NCBI GenBank assembly: GCA_022605425.2
Contig: JAKIMF020000007.1
Location: forward strand, 1,116,001 to 1,180,000
Source of the DNA: Hamiltosporidium tvaerminnensis
Taxonomy: Eukaryota; Microsporidia; Dubosqiidae
DNA: 64,000 bases
Direction of reading: 5' to 3'
Part shown: positions 46,112-55,988 of the stretch, one piece after another
Position numbering within the stretch: position 1 is the stretch's first letter
Layout of the letters: each line of letters opens with the position of its first letter
Made by a program: the position numbers and the translations under genes
Notes under the pieces: model-generated
The model's database searches: none
What the model was told of the DNA's origin: nothing
What the model saw: only the letters and a program-made list of their open reading frames with translations

Positions 46112-49100
46112 TATTTAATAAAATTCAGGTTAAAATATTTTTTTTTTATCATTTTTATATGTTTTCTTCTACCTCTTTAACCACTATTGTTTCTTCTTCC
46201 AAATCCGACTCTTCATTTATGTTATTGGTCGGTTCCTCCAGAGTGGTTCCTCCTTGTGAAATAAGGGGTGTATTATTTTTTGGTTTTAAAATTTTAACAC
46301 CATCTTCCTCTCTTTTCGCTTCTTTTAAAGGGGGTATTGGTTCCTCATGCATCTCTGATCTCATAATAACACCCATTGACGCTCTCTCCCAGCTCTCTTC
46401 GGCATTTAGTCCTGACTCAAGTCCTCTTCGTCGATCAAAGGAAATTGTTTCGACTGTTTTCTTAAGTACTATAGACTGAATGTATGCCTCTACATTCATG
46501 GGTATTTCTAGTCTTTTAAGATGAGATTTATGGTATTTTGTCACAATACCGTCCCAGGTCATCACATAAGGGATTATCTCAACACTACACTTATAAATAA
46601 GACCCAACTCATTGGCTAGCAGGTCATACTTCCTAAGTTTTTCAGTTTCAACTATTTGAAGTGAATCTTGGGAAGTGATTCCTACTTCAATGAGTGTTAT
46701 CTTATTCTTCTTCTTATCTAAAATAAATATGTCCGGTCTGTTATTCCGAATTTTAACATCAGTTTTAATTCTGGTGTCCACTCTTATCTCTGCATACTCA
46801 TTATCAAGAATTTCTTGAACTGAGTGGCTCCTTATTCGTTTTGAAGACTTAAACTTATATCTATTTAGAAGAAGAAGGTGTAGGCATCTGACCACTTCAT
46901 TATGCCGTCTAGTGTAATCATGGCCTAGCATTTTTTCGCATCTAGTTGCTAGATGATCCACAGTCTTACCAGACTTCCCGCAATGTTGACACACACCATC
47001 TGCTCCCCAGAATACATTTCTATCCTGGATATAGCAGAACACAGCTTCATTTCGTGGCCTAATATTTCCTCTCTTTAGCCACCTTGAAGAGTCACTAACA
47101 CTCACAAGCTCATTTTTTCTTGCATTATATAACTTTGAATGGAGTTTTCGTTTTTCTATTTCGTTATATAGTTTTGCAAGTTGAGCTTCTTCTAAACTTT
47201 TCTTAGTGACTTCTTCTACCAACCTGTACTTTACTTTTAAGAAGCCTTTTATTAGTGCAAGATGGGTTTTATTATTATTCTCCACCTTGAGGATTGCTGC
47301 TCGTCTAGTTGATATTTCTTTACTTTTTTCCAGACAATCCAAGAGTTGCAGAAGCATATGTTCGCTTCTCAACTCAACACTATGTAGGCCTCTTCCAAGT
47401 TCTGTTCTAGGAAGATACAACCGCTCTTTACATCCTGGGCGGAGATGTATCTTATTTTTAACCAACACCGCACGCACTGCATCATCTAACTTAGAGAAGT
47501 CAGCCGGTTCAAGTCGAAGTACTCCTATGTGGTAGTTGATTAACGATATCGCATGTTGATTGATTGCAGAAAATAAATTTTTTGCATTTAATCTAGTGTG
47601 ACAAAGTCTTTCAACTCTTGATATAAGTTTGCTCTGTACTTCTTCAAATGAGCTACGTGTTGGGATTCCTCTGCTGTCTTCTATTATTCCTAAATATTTG
47701 TAAACACTAACACCTTCTAGAAGAGTAGCAGTATCTTCACAACACGTATCATTTGTGGCTGACTTCTCTTTGTTAATCTCTAAGCCACTCACCTCTAAAA
47801 ATTCCTTTGCCTCGCCTGTCATAGCACTCAATGTGGAGCTGTCTTTTGCAAGGAGCTTAAGATCATCAATAAACAAGAGATGATTAGTAGAATGGGATTC
47901 TGCATCTGTTTGTACTGTCACTTTTGTGTATTTTTCATTAAGCTTTCGGCTTAATGGATCCATACACAACACAAATAACAAAGGTGACAGACTATCTCCT
48001 TGTAGAATCCCTCTATCAATCTTCTTGCTCATGATTTTTTCAGGCCCTACTGATATATCAATTTTCCATTTTGATATAATTACCTTAATAAATTTCAGGA
48101 TCCAATCAGGTAAATTAAGGTTTTCAATGCATTGAGTTAAATAAGCATGATCTATTGAATCATAAGCTTTTTTAACATCAATCCATGTTGCCTTAAGATT
48201 ATTTCCATACTCTTTATTTAAGGCAATATTCAGTAGAGCCTGCTCTTTCGCTCCCTGCACACCTCTTACCGCCCCTAATTGGTTCTCTGCAAGCAACCCT
48301 CGCCTTTCCACTTCAAGTTGAACGACCTTTGTTACACACTTTGTCGTTAACTTGTAGAGGTTGGACATACAAGTGATTGGCCTGTAGTCAGAGCCTCTTC
48401 GTGGAATTCCTTTCGGTATCAAATACGTAAGCCCGCAGTAAAACCAATCAGCTTGAGGTGTTCCTTCTAAACATATAACTTTCACAATATCATAAAGATA
48501 TTTGTGAAGAGTTGTAAGTTTCTTAATGAAAAAATTGTAAATACCATCAATTCCAGCAGCTTTCCAATTGGGAAGCCAATTAATGATATTTACAAATTCA
48601 TCAAGTGAAGGAAACGTGGTCGGATGATTATCTGATACAAATGGAATCAAATAATCATCGTACGTGACTGTGTCATCATTTTTGTTCCACATTGTAGACC
48701 AAAAACTCACAATTTCATCACGGCTAACCACATGCTCAATTTCTACACGCTCAGATAACCCACGATAAAATCGACCTCGGAAAAGCTCAAACATACGATT
48801 CTCTTTTCGGAATTGCTTCCTACTTTCATGCATCGTAATTTTTTTCTCGTAAACATTCAAAGACTCATTCTTCTTAACTAAAGCCTCAGAAAGATCAGTT
48901 ACGCTGCTCAAGTTTAAATTAAACTCTCGCATGATTTTCTTAAGGCTCTTCGTTTCCGAAGTGGAGAGCTTTTCCTGCTTACGCGCCTTCTCGAGAAGAT
49001 CTTTGGAAAGTACTAACTTAGAAATTTTACTTTCTATGTTTTCCTTCCAAGCGGATCTAGGCTTTTCTTTGCGTGTTGCCTCGTCATAGCATACCTGCGC

Positions 49101-49920
49101 AGCTTGCATGATATACGCGGCTTCCGTAATTGACTCAGGTACATGAGCTCCTGCATATTCACCGACTACTCGATTAATGAGATCCAGAACTTTACTATCA
49201 ACCAATTCATTTGGATGTTTTCTAGTTCGGACCACCACTTTTCCAATTTCGTTCTCAGAGATTTCTTTGATTTTACTCAAGAATTTATCTCTCAGGTTTA
49301 TGTACTCCGTGGTGTCGGTCAAGGTGCATGTATCAGCGAGACAAGTGGCGATTCTACGTCGCTCTCCATTCTCTTCTGATTTTACATCCTTTCCCATCTC
49401 ACTTTGTGCCAATTTTTTTAACACTTCGAGAGTTTCAGTGCAGCCGAATTTCTCATTATAGTACCTGTGAAGCTCTGTCCAGCCATTTCTTGGCATTCTT
49501 TCAAACCTTGTCTGTACTGCAAAAAAAACAATTCGAGGCCATTCCTTCGGGTCGGCTGTTACGGAATCGAATATCGTCCGCAATGCCATTAGCCTGTTAC
49601 CTTCTGGAATAGCTAGAGTACAGGGGCTTGTCATGTCGTACGATGGCTCGCACGCAGAGACTTCAACCGAAGAGGGAACTGGTGCATTAGGCGAAGGTAA
49701 GGTGTCAAGCCCACTATTTTGCATTTTACTGCATGTTTGGCTTGGTGGTGGAGGTGTTATTGTTGTGTAGGAGGAGGAAGGTAGGGGAATCGCCGGTGGG
49801 TGTAGCTTACATTTTTGTATCTCACTATCACTCTTTTTCACCTCATCAGCGTCGTTTGCAGCCTTTATTTTGGTATTATTCGATATTTCGCTGCTAACAT
49901 TTTTCTTTCTACCCATATAT
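46112..49920 (-). mobile_element. Intact RLE-type non-LTR retrotransposon (copy 3)
   Basis: A complete element with one long open frame, a very short 5' end and a 3' tail ending in GAATTTTATTAAATAA, with no poly(A). It sits inside the 69-bp minisatellite 5' of the cullin gene and is flanked by a near-perfect 10-bp duplication. Two other large copies lie at 30445-34227 and 35620-36225 and a fossil at about 5840-6260. The unbroken frame suggests it may still be able to move. Confidence 0.93.
46155..49916 (-). CDS. Retrotransposon polyprotein: reverse transcriptase plus restriction-like endonuclease, 1253 aa
   Basis: It copies its RNA into DNA at a nicked genomic target (target-primed reverse transcription). 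Residues 1-100 are polar and Pro/Ser-rich; 100-440 have no known motif. The reverse transcriptase spans about 445-750, with YRPITCMSNLYKL at 511-523, WIDVKKAYDS at 578-587 (Asp580), GILQGDSLSPLLF at 636-648 and the active-site box FIDD at 682-685. ERLYLPRTELGRGL lies at 831-844, a motif of NeSL/Utopia-like elements. A zinc knuckle C976-x2-C979-x8-H988-x4-C993 is followed by a restriction-like nuclease with P1061-D1062 and E1077 (the PD-x14-E core). The acidic tail runs from about 1190. There is no AP endonuclease, RNase H or separate ORF1. The single ATG is at 49916. The NeSL-type placement is likely but not proven. Confidence 0.94.
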   Translation of the reverse strand: MGRKKNVSSEISNNTKIKAANDADEVKKSDSEIQKCKLHPPAIPLPSSSYTTITPPPPSQTCSKMQNSGLDTLPSPNAPVPSSVEVSACEPSYDMTSPCTLAIPEGNRLMALRTIFDSVTADPKEWPRIVFFAVQTRFERMPRNGWTELHRYYNEKFGCTETLEVLKKLAQSEMGKDVKSEENGERRRIATCLADTCTLTDTTEYINLRDKFLSKIKEISENEIGKVVVRTRKHPNELVDSKVLDLINRVVGEYAGAHVPESITEAAYIMQAAQVCYDEATRKEKPRSAWKENIESKISKLVLSKDLLEKARKQEKLSTSETKSLKKIMREFNLNLSSVTDLSEALVKKNESLNVYEKKITMHESRKQFRKENRMFELFRGRFYRGLSERVEIEHVVSRDEIVSFWSTMWNKNDDTVTYDDYLIPFVSDNHPTTFPSLDEFVNIINWLPNWKAAGIDGIYNFFIKKLTTLHKYLYDIVKVICLEGTPQADWFYCGLTYLIPKGIPRRGSDYRPITCMSNLYKLTTKCVTKVVQLEVERRGLLAENQLGAVRGVQGAKEQALLNIALNKEYGNNLKATWIDVKKAYDSIDHAYLTQCIENLNLPDWILKFIKVIISKWKIDISVGPEKIMSKKIDRGILQGDSLSPLLFVLCMDPLSRKLNEKYTKVTVQTDAESHSTNHLLFIDDLKLLAKDSSTLSAMTGEAKEFLEVSGLEINKEKSATNDTCCEDTATLLEGVSVYKYLGIIEDSRGIPTRSSFEEVQSKLISRVERLCHTRLNAKNLFSAINQHAISLINYHIGVLRLEPADFSKLDDAVRAVLVKNKIHLRPGCKERLYLPRTELGRGLHSVELRSEHMLLQLLDCLEKSKEISTRRAAILKVENNNKTHLALIKGFLKVKYRLVEEVTKKSLEEAQLAKLYNEIEKRKLHSKLYNARKNELVSVSDSSRWLKRGNIRPRNEAVFCYIQDRNVFWGADGVCQHCGKSGKTVDHLATRCEKMLGHDYTRRHNEVVRCLHLLLLNRYKFKSSKRIRSHSVQEILDNEYAEIRVDTRIKTDVKIRNNRPDIFILDKKKNKITLIEVGITSQDSLQIVETEKLRKYDLLANELGLIYKCSVEIIPYVMTWDGIVTKYHKSHLKRLEIPMNVEAYIQSIVLKKTVETISFDRRRGLESGLNAEESWERASMGVIMRSEMHEEPIPPLKEAKREEDGVKILKPKNNTPLISQGGTTLEEPTNNINEESDLEEETIVVKEVEENI

Positions 49921-50155
49921 GTATATTACTAATAATTAAAAGGGTTTAATTAATAAAACATTAGAAGTAGTAAATAAAGGGGTGTTAATCCATAGTACTA
50001 ATGATTAAAAGGGTTTAATTAATAAACATTAGAAGTAGTAAATAAAGGGGTGTTAATGATTAGGATATGTTAGAGGGTGTTAATGTATAGTACTAATAAT
50101 TAAAAGGTGTTAACATATTTATTAATAATTAAAAGGGTGTTAGTAATAAGATATA
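49921..50155. repeat. 69-bp minisatellite (right flank of the retrotransposon)
   Basis: Continues the array interrupted by the element, with AAAAGGG starting at 49938 and 50007 (period 69). It then decays through shorter GGTGTTAATG and TTAAAAGGTGTTA units. Confidence 0.9.
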
Positions 50156-50580
50156 TAATGTAATACAATAATGTAATATTATAGTATAGTATAATATAAG
50201 GTAATGGTATAGTAGAGTATAATACTATTACCATATATTAAATTATAATTAATTAGTATAATAAAAACAATAGTATTAGATAATCTAATAATAAGAAAAT
50301 ATATAAATTTGATAGTATGATATATTAATTAATATTATGAATAATATCTTTTATTAAATAAATTAAAAACAAAGATATTACTTATAATAGCTTAGTTATA
50401 GAATTAAGAGAGAGAATAAAAACGTTTTTAATATTTAAAGAGTTAATTTTAATTTAATAATTATTTATTAAGTAAATAGTTTTAAGATTAAATTACTACT
50501 TAAGGTTATCTTGAAATCATATAAGCCTTTGGAGGTAATTTAAAAAAAGGAACTTATTTTAAAAGAAAAATAGGATTTAT

Positions 50581-50745
50581 GATACAATATGGAGTGTGGA
50601 TTATAGAATGTAAATGATATAATATGGATTGTAATTTATAGAATTTATAGAATGAAGTGATATAATATGGATTTTAAGTATAGAATTTATAGAATGAAGT
50701 GGTATAATATGGATTGTAATTTATAGAATTAAATGATAAATTATA
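50581..50745. repeat. About 42-bp imperfect tandem repeat
   Basis: GATATAATATGGATTGTAAT followed by TTATAGAATTTATAGAATGAAG recurs about 3.5 times with variable spacing (35-43 bp); fainter copies continue to about 50,860. Confidence 0.8.
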
Positions 50746-50899
50746 AATAAAATATTTTTTAACTAATAGATTGTAACTTATAGATTGTAAATGATGAATT
50801 ATAGAGTATGAATTATAAATAATAGATTATAAATGATAAATTGTAAATAAAATATTTTTTATAATGATAAGTATAGATATTAGATTAAATGTATAGGAA

Positions 50900-53800
50900 T
50901 GTATTGAGTAATACAATTATGTGTAATAAGATATAATTATGAATAACTGTAAATATTAGTTATTATAAATAATATTATATGTTGATTAGATAAGTAATTT
51001 ATTGAAATAGAGAAGTAAAAAGATGTTTAAATGTATATTATTGGAAGATTTATACTAATTATAAAGATTTTAAAGTAAATAAAAGAAATGAGATAAATGT
51101 ATAAATGTGTTCTTTAGAAGACTTGAAATTTTTTAGTTGGAATATAAATCTTATATAAATTATATAAAATAACTTTAGAAAGAGAGAGGGACTTTGGATA
51201 TGTATAATAAACTTTTATATTTTTATATTTTGATGCATTATAATTATGAATGTACTGGGGTATGTAATTATGGTCTCTGATTGTGATATATTGAGGTGGG
51301 TTTTTATTTGATTTTTTTTCTGTATTCATTGTATTAGATTTACTTTTTTTTTGTCATAAAATGCGAATTGTATAAAGTATTATCAAAGATGAGTAATAGC
51401 TCTTTTGAGAGTTACTTTTTATACTCTTAAGGCAGTAAAACTACAAGACAGGTTGAAAAGGTTATAAAATACTGAAAGACGATGATATAGAAATAAAGCA
51501 AGATTGAAATATATTTAAACTGTAAATGATCTTTGGTTTCTCTATCCAAAAATAAGTGAAAGTATTATAGGAATAAGAAGTTGAATTCTAAAAAAAATGA
51601 GCAGAGATTCGTTTAAAGTTTGAATTTATTTATAATTGGAAAATTATATGCTGTAGCTGCTTAAATGAAAATGGATGTTTAAAAAAATGTTGGAATATGA
51701 AAATACTATGAGAAATACTGAAAGGTAATTGGTGCTTAGTGCCAGAGATCTTTCAGGAAGCGTGATTTTTAGCTTTGTGGATACTTTATCTGCGACGATT
51801 TAACTTACATTTATAACAAAATTATCAAGATAAGAGTTTTTTTTAAAAGACAGATGCCTTTACTGTGTAGCTTACAAAGGCTAGAACTAAGATAATACTT
51901 TAGAAAATTTTACAAAAAAACTTATATCATTCTAATGGGATTTTGATGCTTCTATACAAATCTGTTCTTAAAATGTTTTCAGAAAGAAAAGTTATTTATA
52001 ACTAAGAAATCACTTCCAGGCCATAAAATTGTAGAGAAATAACGATTGCCTGATTATATTATAAAACTTGGATAATTGTTGTTCGATAATAATATTTATA
52101 TATAATACCAATAATTCGCGCGTTTATATAAGAAAAATGATACATCTAGTGTTAGATGCCTATAAACAAGGTATATTAAGAACAACTAGCTTAGTAACAG
52201 TTTCATAGGTTAAATATACGAATTCGTGTTATATATAGGCTAAATAAAGATGTTTTATTTCAAATTCGTACAATAACTATCTCTATATATTATTTTCAAG
52301 AGATATGCTACTTTAAATTAGCTATGGGTCACTCCTTAATTAATTTTCGTTTTCACAAACCATTAGTCAAGTATTTATTTGCGCGTTTGAGATTCTAAAT
52401 ACTCAAAAATATATTTTCATCGTTGAATAACATGAATTAAAAACTTCGATATAATGTTATAAGAAACAGACATCGCATTTTATTTGTATCAAAAACATTC
52501 CCAACCTTTTTTATAGCACACGAAAGCCTATACGAGCATGCCACATGGAAAATTTAAAACTAAAATCATCGAAATTTGAAATTACCAAAGAAATTGCTAG
52601 AATGCAGCTCTGGTTTGAAATAATGATTGTAGCCGTAATTATGAAAAAAAAGATTTTCACATATAAGCTGCTTTGGAGCTTTGTATGTGCAGGTGACCTA
52701 TAATTTTTTAAATTATCCAAATATTGTTTATTTAACATGATCTGAAAATAAGAAATAGAAGCAAGACAGGGGAGCTGCCTAGTTATATATGGAAAATTTC
52801 TGCTATAACAGAGAGTATTTACATATCTTATAAGCAATCAAAGAACTTAGAACCTAACAAAGAATTTTATATTAGAAATAAATCGTGTATAATTTTTGAA
52901 TTGATTTGATAAACTAATAGAACATAACAAAAATCTATTCACTGAAAGGAAAAAAACCAGCCGAAAACTATATTTAAAACCTCTATAAATGTGTATGCAA
53001 TATTCTTCAATTTTATAGACCGTTTAGAGAAAAAAGACTACGACTAATCTTATATTTATATTTTCAAGTCATTTCATAGCGTTTGGATTTTTCAAAACAA
53101 TGTATTTTATACGAAAAAATATTTGTCTTACTAATAAAAAAAGGTAGAATACTAATTTGAATTATGTCTTATAGTCGTATGTGTTTCTAAATGGGTAGCA
53201 TATCGGTTTATACAAAGGCAATACAAACACAAGATAATTTTGAAAATTTTATTTGAACTAAAATTTGCACATGTGATTAGAAGGTTATATTAAGAAATTT
53301 TGCCGCAAGTGATATCTTATTTTGTTTAGCATAATGGACATTACATTGTACACTTCACAGGTAGCAAACAAGTCATGGTTATATCAATCGAAGTGAAGAC
53401 AGTCTATTATAATAGGAATATAAATATGTATAATTTCAATGAAAAGCAGTGTTTTCTCTAAAAAGATAATAGTATTTCTTTCTTTTTTAGAAACCAAACC
53501 GAGTTATAAAACTATATATACCAACTTTTTATATATTTGAAATTGCAGTCAAATAACCGGTTTTTATATTTCCAACTCGAGAGCATGTAATTTAATAATA
53601 GGAAGGAAGCAAAAACTTAATTTATTATGAAGAAACTAAAGTACACACGTCTGTTTCTATAAATGACAAAAATTTAAAATATGAGTAATTTAAATTCATC
53701 AGTTCTTCTATTCTTTGAGAATAAGTCATGTTTAAATTATAATTTTTCAGAAAATATATTTTCAATTTTAGAAATGAGTTCGGCCGATTTGGTTATGATA

Positions 53801-55480
53801 GGTTTCCTCTTTTAGATGTCTTCTGTGGATAAGAACCTTCGGTATATTTAGCAATTTTTATTCTATATTTGCCTGTTATAAAGCAGACCCGCTTTTTTAA
53901 AAATTCGCAAAAATTATATTGCTAGCCGAAGTAAAAAAGGGTTTTTTCGAAATATTTTTTCAAGTTGTTTTTGGAAAAAAAAAGACCGAAAAATTTTACT
54001 GGCTAGGTGAATGATATCAAAAATACTTGACGTGGGAGTCTAAACATCTATATCTGTTATATTTTGCTCGCCCTTGAATCAGCCATGTTTACATCAAATT
54101 GAGTTAGTTTGTTAAAAAAAAGTCTAAGCTAAATACTTATCTTCGCTTTCTACTGTAGCCATTTACGTTTTGAACAAATATAATTATTATTTGGGGATTT
54201 AAATCTATATATTGTATCAGAAAATTTCGGTTTTATTTTTGCAATGATAACATTTCTTTGAATCATTTTTCTTTCACAATTTTTGCTATTCATTTTTATT
54301 TAATTGTATAGTTGCGATAAATATAGGCTTCTCATCTTTTATATTGGTGAATTAGCTGTGGAGAGGCTACATGTCGCTAAATTTACAACAAACTAAAAAT
54401 TATTCTATGATTCTAAGTTATATTTACTCAGAGTTATATAAGCATGGTCTTTTCGTTTTTTTTTACCATGCAAAGATATTTAATTTGTTTTTCTTGCAAA
54501 AGTTCATCTTAACTAAATTTTAGTTCAAAATACATTTAGCTTGTCATGTTCTGCCTCACTAAAATCTTAGTTTATCGGAGATAGCGATTCGATTAAAGTA
54601 GTAAGAGCTCCTGGAACGTAACACATTTGGCTGTTTTCAATTACTATATTTTAGATAATATTCTGCATGGCTAAATTTTTAAAATTATAGCGTTTGCTAT
54701 GCTTTTTATGGTTTGTACAAACGTCTGAAGTTTATATTTTCAGAGAATTATTTCACATTTGGTTTCTGGGAAAACCTAGGCCTCATTCTCTGGATATTTC
54801 GAACATAAACTTTTTTACTTGCTTTATATTATGCACTTTGGCATATACTTTGCCAAAAAAAATAATTTCTTGTTTTTTAAAGCTCAAATCATCACCAAAG
54901 CTCTCTTATATTTTTTTATTTTGTAAGTTCTAAAGAGTTTATAACAAGGAGACAATTGAAGGTGAAAATGTGTTTATCTTTACTTCAAATGGTTTTACGA
55001 TATACGAATCTCGTTGATTTTACTTGCTTTCTGAAAATATTTTAAGTGAGGCTCTTCCGTGTGTGCTATCTATTTATACGTTATAAAAACATATCTACCA
55101 ATTAGAAAAAATTTTCTTTTTTAGGCTTTACGGTCTTCAAACCCGAATGTAATCTAATTTTCTTCTAGTTAGATATATATTTTTATAATTTTCATTTTGT
55201 TTCAGTATCTGTACATTGAAACTCGTATTATAAAAGGGCATTATAATTCGACGCCAGTACTTCTATTGCAACAGAAAATTTATCTAAATCGATTTATATT
55301 ACTTTTCGTTTATTTCCTTTACATCTTCTAATAGTTATTTTGATTTCTTCATATTCTTCAGAATTAAAAGAAATAATATAATTGTGGCTAGAAGATAATC
55401 AAATACGCCATAATATGATACCTAGAATTATACTAAATTGATTCTAGACATTTCGTAAATTTCTTAAATTTTAATTTACA
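50900..55480. other. No gene recognised
   Basis: Nearly 5 kb without a convincing coding frame. The longest, about 108 codons at 52511-52837 (minus), has no motif. Composition from 51.7 kb onward is that of decayed unique DNA, like 9-15 kb. No transposon family could be named. Confidence 0.45.
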
Positions 55481-55486
55481 AATATT

Positions 55487-55564
55487 TTGAATAAACCAAA
55501 AGCACAAGAGTTTATGTCGAAATTCTTTGAATAAACCAAAAGCACAAGAGTTTAGTCGAAATTC
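55487..55564. repeat. 40-bp tandem duplication
   Basis: ATAAACCAAAAGCACAAGAG followed by TTTA(TG)TCGAAATTC occurs twice, starting at 55491 and 55531; the second copy has lost TG. Confidence 0.92.
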
Positions 55565-55804
55565 CACTAAAAAACCGTTATTTCTTTATATACGCGGTTT
55601 TATTACTAATCCATAGCCTATATAAAATAATATATTGTTCTCCCGGTTGTTTGATCGTTTGTGTCATCTGTATAGATCAAGTATAATTTAAAATGAACAT
55701 ATCAAAAACAAATGACAAAAATATAACATTAATTTAATTTATAATATAAATAGCCATAATTCAATTGTGTAATATTAAAATTTATTCTAATCATTTTTTA
55801 AAAA

Positions 55805-55882
55805 ATGCCCCAAATCGGTCAAAAGACTGGCTATGGTATGTTTGGTGTCAGAAAAGCTCAGCGGCTTCAAGAAAAAGTATGA
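55805..55882 (+). CDS. Candidate 25-codon ORF, possibly exon of a spliced gene
   Basis: ATG CCC CAA ATC GGT opens a 25-aa frame (MPQIGQKTGYGMFGVRKAQR and five more residues) whose codons use G/C far more than neighbouring DNA. The frame ends in GTATGA, and GTATG could be a 5' splice site. A TTTTTAG acceptor 33 nt on would extend it by 10 codons to about 55,940. It is unrecognised and could also be a fragment of a lost gene. It lies just beyond the 3' end of the HAD gene, in convergent orientation. Confidence 0.35.
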   Translation: MPQIGQKTGYGMFGVRKAQRLQEKV

Positions 55883-55988
55883 TAATTTATTAAAAAAAAC
55901 GGTTTTTAGAAATTATATTGCGATAGTATATTAAAAATTTGAAATCTTTATATAGCATTCAAATTTTAAATAAATATATTTTAAGATA

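Noticed and set aside
52511-52837. 108-codon minus-strand frame
   Set aside because: No recognisable domain and composition like surrounding noncoding DNA.
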